From Cylindrodendrum hubeiense (Eukaryota > Ascomycota > Sordariomycetes > Hypocreales > Nectriaceae): 64,000 nt of DNA. The position numbers were made by a program, and so were the translations under genes. Below, piece by piece: positions 10,481-20,347 of this stretch. The stretch covers positions 1 to 64,000 of the forward strand of contig JAANBB010000117.1 in the NCBI GenBank assembly GCA_014621425.1. The letters run 5' to 3'. Under the pieces are notes generated by a model. That model was not told the DNA's origin and ran no database searches. It was given only the letters and a program-made list of their open reading frames with translations. How positions within the stretch are numbered: the stretch's first letter is position 1; each line of letters opens with the position of its first letter.

Positions 10481-13400
10481 TCGAGGGCATTCGCAGACCT
10501 TATCTATAGATTTCCAAGTTTAGTTGCATTGATCTGCACAATACTTACGAGTAGTTGGACAGTAATTTTCCGTGCCTCTCTGACATGAATTGTTTTACCC
10601 CAGCGCTCTCTTGGGAAATTTGATCATCATCGTAATATGATATTAATGGTCGTCGAAATAGATTTTCGTAATGTGTCAGGGATCTTTGAGCCTTTGGAGT
10701 ACAATGCGTTGCGGCATTTTTTGCTTTTTGCAGGAAGGATCTCATGGCGATCTGCCTTCAATAGGAAGTCCCGCCTCATTCTAGGACTCTTGACTCAACC
10801 CAATTAGTCAGTTATTGAGATTGATAAGGAAAGATTTGAGTGCGGCAGGTAAGACATTTCATTATCATCATAGGGATGAAGGACAGTTATGAGGACATCG
10901 CGGTCAGCTCAGTCTTCGTGATCATTGTATGAGAACATGCTTTATCATGCCGATTTTCAAGATTTATGATTGATTATCAATCTTTCTAGTCTATGGTTAT
11001 AATATTCTTTACTAAACTATTCAATTAGATATTACTATGAGATAATATCATTGTGTCTTATCTGTTTTATTTACGTTTATGATTTCAGTCTCAGGCTTCT
11101 TTATGATAGTAGATACGTTACCGCCACTATCATAAACTACAGTCACTACTAATCTGCACTTTAAAAATGGGTTCTTGGGGTTCATAGCATCTCTGGCCCT
11201 CCCACCACACAGTGTCTCTTGCACGCTCTCACCACATAGAAGGGAGGGAAAAAAGACAGGGCTGTATTTTCTTCACTAAGTCATTATCTGGTTAGATGCT
11301 TCAGTTAAATGTGCAATAAATATGGATCAGAAAGACTAATAATTGATCATAACTAAAGATAGCTCTTAGATATTGTCATAACAAAGCGTCTCCTCGCGCT
11401 ATGACCACGATGATCATCATGATCGCGATGATCACCATCATAATGATGAAGCTGGGCAGTCTGTCTTGCTGTGCCCAAATCCTTCCCCGTCAATCTCAAT
11501 AGCTGACTAATCGGGTTAAGCCAAGAGTCCCAGAATGAGGCGGAACTTTCTGTTGAAGGCAGATCATCATGGGCCACCTTCAACCTGGAAACGAAATTCG
11601 AAACACGATGAAACCTCTTCACTAGAAGTCCGAAGATCCCTAACAGGACTCATTGCACACAAATCCAATGAGTAGTCATCTTCCATCTTGTGAGTTGAAT
11701 TTGTTGGTTTATGTCAGATTGGGACTCCTTCTCTAGGCCACAGTCCATCACCTTCTACATTATTACTTGCATGATGGTAAGATTCTCAATATTCTATGAG
11801 AATTAAAACGTTCTATTCATATTCTTAGGCTATTTTCAAGTAATATTATGTCCATGACCAATCCTTCTATTACATTCAACGCATACGTGGATTTGTGATT
11901 GTCAGATCACTCAATCAGCAACATGACGGGCTGTGGTAATAGCAAGACATCTCGTTATTGACAGTGGTATCTCGTTTTGATTAGTTGTTTTAATCTAATA
12001 CAATATCCTATTGTGTAGACAGGTCCAAATGACTGATGACAGCCCCGATGAAGATGGGGAATTTGACCGCCAGCATGATCAAGAAGTGTAGAATAAATCA
12101 GTTGAATTACTAATGCATTGCTTCACGAGTAGAAATAGAAAACCACATTGTTATTCTTATTGTACCAGTATTATCGTTAACAAGTGTTATGTTGCCAATT
12201 GGTTGACGGCACTGTGGACTGTGGAAGAGGTCGCATCATCACTTTCAACAAACACGTAATCGATCACCTAAAGTAGCAATGAAATTCCTATTCAATGATA
12301 ACATAGCCTATCTCTATTTGACGCATTATTCGTCTTTGAAACACCATATTATAAGGTTGAAGTAATTCTTTAATTTGTACTCGATAAATCTCACTAAACA
12401 CAATTACTCTGCCTCAATCAAGAGCGACAAGATTACTAACGTCTTGACTGTTGTGTCATGCATCGATTTCAACCCAAACAATCACTGAGTCACACGATTG
12501 CATAATTTGAAGGTTGTTACTTGATTCATATAACGTGAAGACGACAGCAACAAGATTTCATTGGAGAGGATGTAAATTGTGAATTGTCGTCGCTACGTCC
12601 TAGATTATGGAGACTGAATAATCCAACCTGCTAGAAAGGCCCCCTTACACATTAACACAATACCGATGAGATAATACCATGATGCGGAGTTACGGATAGA
12701 CTTGCCGATTTCACAAGTGGATCAAGTGGCTACTTGATGTGATCATCTTGTGACGCAAGACAAGATTCTCTCATCACAATCAAACATAATATTGCTATAC
12801 ATAACTATATCATTAATGAAGAGAGATTATGGTGCGGAAAATCCAATGAACAGCATTCTTGACAATCATACTAAGGAGTCTACTGTGGTTCGGTCATGAG
12901 AGACAGATTTACTAAGCTTTGTGGAATATGTCGAGGGATTAATGTGCTCTTACACCCTAAATAACGGCAATGTGACAATATGAAACCCTTCACTCCACAA
13001 TCACACACCGCACATTAACGAGGGGCCAGCTCTACGCGGCGACGATGAGAAGCACCACGACGGTACCATGACCAACAGTCAATCAAGCCAAGTCAAATCA
13101 GGGTTACTCAGAAATTCATGCAGGAAACAAAACTCGTTCAGCCCCAGGAAATCATTCAACTCACGTAATGGTCAGTGACGATCTACGGAGCGGCGTTAAT
13201 CAGAAGGAGAGTACAATGCAAATCCACTTTGAATTTCTCATCGATGATCGTCAACGCTCGTTTGATATCAACACACGCATTCTATTCAAAACACCTTGGC
13301 AATCTAGCTTATTGATTGTGACTGAAATATTAAACAAAACGCCACCGGGCTCAGTTGAGCGCTGTGAGCTACTGACAACACAAACCAATCCCAACCCAAT

Positions 13401-15043
13401 CCACCCACGCAGTTTACCGTTGGAAAGACAACCAGGCCGTAACCCATTAGCCTAAATGCGCTCGAAGCTGGCCAATGTAGTGAATACCAGAGAGTCGTAG
13501 ACAAACCCTGGGCACGGGCTGAATCAGGAGGGGGTGCGACATTGACGTGAAAAGGGCGTGGGAATCTGAAATCGAGACATGAGTAATTATCAAAGTTGTA
13601 CGTGAAGAGCACCTCCACTAAATTTTCATGGCTCGAGCACTTTGATTCAACTCTTTAAGACCGCTTTAATCCCCAATTATCCAGTAGACATTGCGATTGA
13701 TCACGTCCTTCTTTCCATATCATTGTTTGATCCCATCATAACCCAATCCATACGAATGATCAGGGGTCGGCTCGAGTCATGCCATGAGACAGGGACAGGG
13801 AACTCTCACAAAATCAGCATCACACTCATCCCATCGTCAAATGGCATTCGTTACGGGTCTCTAGGTACTGATGTGACAACATGGGGTGAGGTAATGACGA
13901 AAGCCCCTCTCAGGAGAAGACCAAGACCGGCCAGTGCCATCCATCAACATGTAATTCATACCGTCTGTAAGGAAACAGTCTGTGCGGTAGCCTAAGCTGT
14001 AATTTCAACCGCTCGTGTAAAATTGTGGAGGGAAACAGGCAACAAGGAAGCTCTATTGACAACGCACCACATATACGTACTATTATGAGTCTGAAGCTAC
14101 AGACCTGATATCTGCGTATCATTCCAATCCTCGGAAACTCCATCATCGCAATAGTGGCTTGATGCAGACGGAATTGTTCGTCAGTCACTTAGCCCACGCC
14201 GAACGCCGCAGCTCTGATACAAGGATTAGATCCTATGAGCTCTGTGAACGCGCTGCTTCTAGAAGCCATGATTTCGATACAGCTCATGAGTCGCCTTGCT
14301 TGGGGTCGATTGACCCACTCAGGCTCGTGCTCAAGCCTTACTACATCGGGGATTGTCCAAGTTTCAGAAGTGCACGCTTTGACATATTATTATCTTTTAG
14401 TCACTTATGTCAGTCGACAATCCGCGTGGGTTCCACGTAAGCCAACTAACCCCTTCAGGACACACCTCTCACTCCCTTGTATCTCAAAGACTATACCCAT
14501 TATTACTGTCCGAAGTACGATTAATACATAGCTGTCAACTACGGCTCCAGTTAAAGCTACAGCCTGCGATGACTAACTTGGTATGTGAGAGTAGGCTACT
14601 GTATTTAGTCTAGCGCGTCCCATGCCATGTAAGAGAGGTCGCAAAAAGTCCACGTGCATCATATCACAGAGCTTTCATACCGACTGCAGGAGAGTAATTA
14701 TTTAGATAATCATTATAGATATAAGGGAGGCTAGTAGCTGTCATGTTAATTAATTACTGGAATTCCAGGATACGAACGGCTGTATTGTCCTAGATTTATG
14801 GGTACGAGGGTCGTCTTAGCTTCTGGGCGGTGTACTGCGAGGTGGACTCCCACGTTGCAACGTAAGTGTAAGCAAGGGAGTAAGTAACGCTGGCGGCATG
14901 ATCGGGATCTATCCTGCGATTTAAGCTCGGTCACACGTGTGCTCATTGGCGATGTCAATAAAACCATACCGTTGAGATCTCCCTAAGTGAATTACCCACA
15001 CAGTTCTGTGATCATCAAGCTCTGCGATCAGCCTCCGGACATC
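10481..15043. other. AT-rich gene-free region and promoter of the acyl-CoA ligase
   Basis: About 4.5 kb in which I find no gene. From roughly 10,500 to 13,150 the sequence is clearly AT-rich with many TGAT/ATCA words and almost no long open frames. From 13,150 on composition drifts back towards the genome average. No transposase, reverse transcriptase or long terminal repeat could be recognised. The last few hundred bases should contain the promoter of the ligase gene starting at 15044. Confidence 0.45.
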
Positions 15044-17059
15044 ATGACGTTCAAGACCCCATCCTACATCCCGCAGCTCCCATTTCCCCCACCGGAGACG
15101 CTGCCTGTCCACGAATTCCTGTTTGGGGAGAGTGAGAAATTTGGGCGTCATCCGATCAGCTCCTCTAAGCCGCCATTCACATGTGGTATCTCCGGTAAGG
15201 CGCATTCACCGCAGGAGGTGGCACAACGCATCGAGCTTTTGGCCCGTGCACTTGCTTCGAGACTCGGATGGAAGGTCAACGAGGGAAACGAGCTAGACAA
15301 GGTTACTTGTGTCTACAGTCTCAACACCGTATGCACCACTTCCCCGCCATTGCCGTCTCCACGATGCTAATCGAGACCCCGCCAGATCGATAACTTGACA
15401 ACCGCCTGGGCAACTCAGCGCATCAATGGCGTTTCTAACGCCATCAGTGCGGCTTATTCTGTGCCGGAGCTTTCTCATCAATTAAAAAGGGTCGACTGCA
15501 AGGCCTTGTTCACATGCTTGCCGCTCCTCCCGAAAGCTCTTCAGGCCGCTGCCGAAGCCGGCGTTCCCAAGGAGAATGTCTTCTTGGTCGAGGTGCCCTC
15601 GAAGCTTTTGGGTGGTGCACAGAACCCCCCCGGTATCCTGACCGTGGATCAGCTGATCGAAGAAGGGCGTCAGCTGCCCTCCCTGGAGCCGATTTCCTGG
15701 ACTGAGGGCCAAGGTGCACGACAGACTGCTTTCCTCTGCTGCTCCAGTGGCACCTCTGGTCTCCCTGTACGTGTATACATATAATCCCAGCCATTACCGA
15801 AGCGCTAACAGTAGATCCGACCAGAAAAATGCCAAGGTCTCCCACAAGAATGTCATCGCCAACATTTTGCAAGCATATACCTCCGACGCTACTTACAAGA
15901 ACCCTGAGCCAGAATTATGTCTGGGAGTGCTCCCTACCAGCCACAACCTTGGTTTGGTTGGTGTCAGCATGCTGAGCATCTACAGAGGTGATGGTGTTGT
16001 TGTCTTGCCCAGGTTCGATCTGGAAGAGACACTAAAGACCATTCATGATTACCAAATCGGACGACTTTGGCTCGTACGTAGTAGTATCCGCTATGTGTCT
16101 TTTGTATTTGTTAGCTAACTCGCAACTCAACAGGTTCCTCCTATGATTGCGGCCATGGTGAAAGCTCCTGCACTCATCGCCAAGTATGATTTGAGCCACG
16201 TCAACGCGGCCGTCGTCGGCGCGTCCAGTTTGTCCAAGGAAACCGCACTGGCTTTCGACAAGCTTGTTTCAGGCTGCCATCTCATTCAGGGATACGGTCT
16301 GACCGAGACCACCGTCGCCGTTACTTTCGGAAACCCCCTTGATTACATGTTTGGCACATGTGGTCATCTCTTCCCGGGGTGCGAGGGTCGCTTGATCAAC
16401 GACGAGGGCCAGGATATTACAGAACATGGCAAGCCAGGCGAGTTGCTTATCCGCTCGCCCAGTGTTTTCCTCGGATATCTTGACAATGAGGCCGAATCAA
16501 AGGGAATTTTCTCTGAAGACGGCTGGATGAGGACAGGAGACTTGGCTGAGTTTAGACAAAGCGATGCCGGCCACGATCATCTCTTCATCATTGACCGTAT
16601 CAAGGAGTTGATTAAGGTCCGAGTAAGTCACACTTCCACATACACTGCACTCCCATTCATCATACTGATTGCAACTAGGGCATGCAAGTTTCCCCCGCAG
16701 AGCTGGAGCACTTCCTTGCACGTCACCCTAAGGTTGCCGATGCTGCTGTCGTGCCCATCCCTGACGAGTCTGCTGGAGAGCTTCCGGTGGCTTTCATCGT
16801 AAAGGCCCCGGCTACCAAGGACGAGGATGAGGCAGCTTTCAGGAACGAGCTGCATGCCTATGTCAACGCGGAATTTTCCCAACACAAGCGTCTTGCGGGT
16901 GGCATTGAGTTTGTCGAGGCTTTAGCAAAGACTGCTGCCGGAAAGACTCAGAGGAAGGTGTTGAAGGACTTGGCCAAGGTCCGCGCTGAGGAGAAAAGGC
17001 GGCAGGCGGCTGGTGGAGTGGAGGTGTTTGACTTCGACTCCGATGACGAGGATGACTGA
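15044..17059 (+). CDS. AMP-dependent acyl-CoA synthetase / 4-coumarate-CoA ligase-like enzyme, five exons
   Basis: Exons 15044-15328, 15386-15766, 15825-16073, 16134-16622 and 16679-17059 are all phase 0 and give 594 residues. It is an ANL-superfamily ligase that activates a carboxylic acid as acyl-AMP and then, in most relatives, as a CoA thioester. Visible landmarks are the P-loop CCSSGTSGLP (about 213-222), GYGLTETTVAV (from 358), GWMRTGDLAEF (about 434-444), the hinge KVRGMQVSPAELE (about 466-478), and the C-terminal catalytic lysine in AKTAAGKTQRK (K557). The tail is unusually acidic (FDFDSDDEDD) and lacks a clear SKL-type peroxisomal signal. It lies 7 kb upstream of the NRPS on the same strand. 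The NRPS has no N-terminal condensation domain to accept an acyl-CoA starter, so a direct link is uncertain; housekeeping fatty- or phenylpropenoid-acid activation is the alternative. The start at 15044 was chosen over an in-frame ATG at 14987 on family length. Confidence 0.88.
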
Positions 17060-17258
17060 ACACGATCATAAGCATGGGAACAGGCGCGAAGAAACGTTGA
17101 TTTAGCCCAATAGATGCTTGAGGGCAGTTGTTGTGACAATTTAAGTTTGATCTATCATTCAATTTCGTGGCGAGAAGACAAAAGTCAACGCGTCATGGTT
17201 GGCATTCTCCGTAGATTCCACATATGATCCAGTGAGCATAACTCTATATCAGGATTGA

Positions 17259-17814
17259 ATACGGTCGCACATTAGACAAAACCTGCAGTCGTGCAATAAC
17301 TCACAATCACTCAGAATCGTAAATTTTCGCAAAATTAAATATAGAGCTATAGTCCCTAGTACCCATTATGACCTGTGGTTTACAGCAGACTATAGTGATT
17401 AGAGCCCTAAATCTTGTAGTGGGTTCTAGTGGCTAATTTACGTGACATCACCCCTATAGCCCACTATACTCCAGGCCTTTACAGTGGACTATAGCGGCCA
17501 CAGCGCTCTCTCTTGCACCGAGCTACAGCAGCCACAGCTCACTCTTTTTAGGCAGGCTAGCAGTCACAACCTTCTTCTCCCCAATTACTGTAGCTATAGT
17601 AACCGCAGCCCTGTATCTAGTAGATGGGGGGCGGTTGTAACTCTGGCCTACTGTAAGACTCGGAGCTGCGGCCACTATAGCCTGCTAAAATAACGGCAGG
17701 CTGCAGTGGGCTATAGTGGCTAAAGCCCTGTACATAATTTTCGGACAACTTTGCGATTGTGAGTTTTAGCGACTTATTGCACGACTGCGGGTTTTGCCTA
17801 ACGTGCGACCGTAT
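17259..17814. mobile_element. MITE-like element with about 50-bp terminal inverted repeats
   Basis: The left end (17259-17308) begins atacggtcgcac and the right end (17755-17814), read on the opposite strand, begins with the same twelve bases. The match continues through a shared cagtcgtgcaataa block, then, after a roughly ten-base insertion in the right arm, ctcacaatc. The 556-bp interval encodes nothing. Its interior holds several degenerate, partly palindromic copies of a ctatagtggctaaagccctgta-like word. This is the structure expected of a non-autonomous DNA transposon. I could not identify an unambiguous target-site duplication or a transposase family. Confidence 0.8.
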
Positions 17815-18437
17815 TATTTTAGTATTCTTCATTGGCAAAGAAGGAGAACAAGAAGAAGAAGAAAACCCTAACCTCAGGAAGGGTTGAAGTCTGCATGCTC
17901 AATCCGTTGCTTCTAAACCTCATTGCTTCTAAGCTCCGAGCACTTTTGAGGCACAAGAGTACGATGCCCATCAATCAGGGCAGTAATGGAGATCTAGTGT
18001 ACTCACCAAAGCACCTAGTCGAAATACCATGACTGTTGGGATATGGTGTAATCCGATTAAACAATCTGATATGATCGAAACCACGCAGCTACCCTGAGTT
18101 TGACTGCATTTAATGTCATTGTGTTGTGAATTGTGGTAAATACACTTCGTTCTCAACTTAATCATATACGCCTTAACATGCGCCCACCTTAACTTCATGA
18201 TTAGAGCCACAAAAAAGCTAAAAGTGTATGGAGGATATTTCGTACTCTTACATATAGCAATATAATACAATAAGATGAACTCTTTTTCCTCAATTTTGAC
18301 CAGTTGTATTCACTTGTGTCTTATTAACTAGGGACTGTAGGGTAGTTGATTTCCAACATTGACTGTAACAGCCCCGGCCCACAACTGACTTCGGCGCGTC
18401 ATTCATCATGCATTGGAACGCGTTGTAAGCCCTCGCG

Positions 18438-18516
18438 TACGGTCGCGCGTTGACCCTTTCGACACGGTTCGCAGACGTGTAATAACTCTAAGTCAAAATC
18501 TGCATAATTGCACATA
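18438..18516. repeat. Diverged solo copy of the MITE end
   Basis: Begins tacggtcgcgcgttg, close to the MITE terminus, and continues with gcagacgtgtaataactc, which parallels the cagtcgtgcaataactc block of the 17259 terminus in the same order. No matching inverted partner was found downstream, so this looks like the remnant of an older, truncated relative. Confidence 0.45.
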
Positions 18517-18537
18517 TTCACACCATTGCGCGTGCCG

Positions 18538-18686
18538 ATGCCCTAATCGCGATATACAATATGCCCTAATGGCTCCATCGCATGGTGCGCTTAGAGCCTG
18601 AAGTAAATATGTGCCTTAATGGTGTCATAGCACATGCCCTAAGAGGGCCAATATAACTGCCCTGATGGCACTGTTATAGTGCACTG
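18538..18686. repeat. Degenerate gccctaatggc repeats
   Basis: Five irregularly spaced variants of gccctaatggc occur in 150 bp (gccctaatcgc, gccctaatggc, gccttaatggt, gccctaagagg, gccctgatggc), with short local palindromes such as agtgcact nearby. Possibly the interior of an eroded MITE. Confidence 0.4.
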
Positions 18687-20082
18687 CTAGCGTTGCAGAT
18701 ATGTAGTAGCGCTATTGTCAGTGCTCTGCAGATCTCTTCCATTTTCACCAAGTCAATTTGCATTCATATGATTATCGATTTGGAGTTGCTGCCTTGCTGC
18801 CTACCGTGCCTAGTGTTAGACCACCCTCGTGGCCCTCATCAACAATAATGATTTGACCACACGATCGGAAGTGCTTGAACTCAGGCCTGTTTCACGATAG
18901 TGACGGATGCGACTCCGTGGTCAACGCGCCCGACTCCCATTGGCCTGTGGCCCCTGCAAGCTTGATCTAGCTCTCACGTTTGCTGGATTACGTGGTCCGT
19001 CACTAACACAGACATTTTTTACGTGGGCTAGCGTCTAGCGTACCCTGATGGGCACTCGAGGTCAACCCACCGACAGGAAAGCGTCCAGTATGAAATGACA
19101 TCGACCTACCTGTACGATCCGAAAACTAAGACTTTTCGTAATGTTTTGGAGGTGGTCTTACTTGTTGGTTCCTTGCGGGCGAGCGCATAATTGTGTCGCC
19201 TATGAATGTCTTGGGCAGCAGTTCCCGAACGAATGAATCCGAATTGGGATGACGTTCTCTGAGAGAGGCCTTGTCTGGCTGAGTTATTGATACCCTGCCT
19301 CGAATGCAGCAGAATCCAACTGTAATTCACAGGGTGGGTGGGAGCACCCTAAGCCATTTAGCGTTTCTCACCCTTGGGGTTCTAGTGGCATTCTTCATCC
19401 ATTCTCCTCCCCCTGGCAAGGAGCTCTAGGACTGAAGCTAGGCTCACCATGCATCTATTTTCGAACTCAGAGGACGTACGACCGGCCACCATGGCAAGCA
19501 CGTGTGTAAGATTGGGTTATCAGAGCGGTCAAAATGTGACGCTTGTGCGCACCGTCCCGCACGGGTGGAGAGCCGGTTAAATCCCCGACCTTCGCAGCAG
19601 ACAAGACAATCCTTCCGACGTAATGGAACCGGCTTGCTGCACACGTAAGGACGCCCACCCCCCATGACATCGAGTTAGCGCTACCCAGGCTCTGACAACG
19701 CTGCGCTGCACGTGAGAGCCAGTGCAAACCTGCCCTTTTCGGCATGAACTTACCATGGCTGCGTCAAGCACACAAAGTTGTCATGAGGTGTTCACAGTGG
19801 CCACTACAAGCATGCTGCGTAAAGAGGACAGAGCAGTGAGGATCGTGGCTGTAGTCCGACAATGCCATTACTGCATATAATCGTAGTTGTCACCAATAGA
19901 GCATGGTGACCAGGATTGAGCGGGAGTAGGCAGTGTATTTTGTAAGACGAAAGGGTTGTTAAAAAATAGATTAAAAAGCGTAGTGGCAATGAACATGAGC
20001 GTGTTGCGTGCGAACTCGGCACTATTTCGTCCCATGCCCTCCCCATGTTGCAAAATTTAGTCTTTAGTCCTCGCGCTTTGTG

Positions 20083-20088
20083 GAGTCA
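20083..20088 (-). promoter_or_regulatory. Possible Gcn4/CpcA (general amino-acid control) site upstream of the AHAS gene
   Basis: gagtca on the plus strand is tgactc on the minus strand, the core bound by Gcn4/CpcA-type bZIP activators that control amino-acid biosynthesis genes in fungi. It lies about 260 bp upstream of the AHAS start codon. A six-base match alone is weak evidence. Confidence 0.3.
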
Positions 20089-20293
20089 GAAGAGCTTCTA
20101 GCGCGGGGAGCCAGCAGCGAAAAGAGCGACACCGCTCCCCCCCTGCTCGCCCGCCGCGATTTGGAAGTTCTGGAACCCTACCGCTTTATATTATACCCTC
20201 CTGTTCCGGAGCCTGCTGGGCTGTCATCAATCGCACCAATTCGGGAGAGCAAATCCCTCACTGTCCTAAGGCTTTCGTTGCCTCACCACTACT

Positions 20294-20332
20294 CCATCAC
20301 TAACATCCACACTAATCCATCACTAACCTCCA
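20294..20332. repeat. 23-bp direct repeat in the AHAS 5' leader
   Basis: ccatcactaac followed by a tccac-like end occurs twice, 23 bp apart, 15-50 bp upstream of the AHAS ATG. It is A/C-rich and probably lies in the transcribed leader. Confidence 0.5.
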
Positions 20333-20347
20333 CATTTATCCTTCGCG

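Larger units (their letters stand above)
17060..20347. other. 3.3-kb repeat-bearing intergenic region
   Basis: No supportable gene. It holds a MITE-like element (17259-17814), a diverged copy of one of its ends (about 18438-18516), a set of degenerate gccctaatggc repeats (about 18538-18686), and the promoter and 5' leader of the acetohydroxyacid synthase gene. Short minus-strand frames between 19,100 and 20,050 lack domains and start support. Confidence 0.5.

Noticed and set aside
11353..11622. 89-residue His/Asp-rich minus-strand frame
   Set aside because: It begins at a GTG, is not ATG-initiated, has low complexity and lies in an AT-rich desert; no supporting features.
19106..20053. Several 60-90-residue minus-strand frames upstream of the AHAS gene
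   Set aside because: No domains, conflicting frames, and the region reads as non-coding promoter and repeat-bearing DNA.
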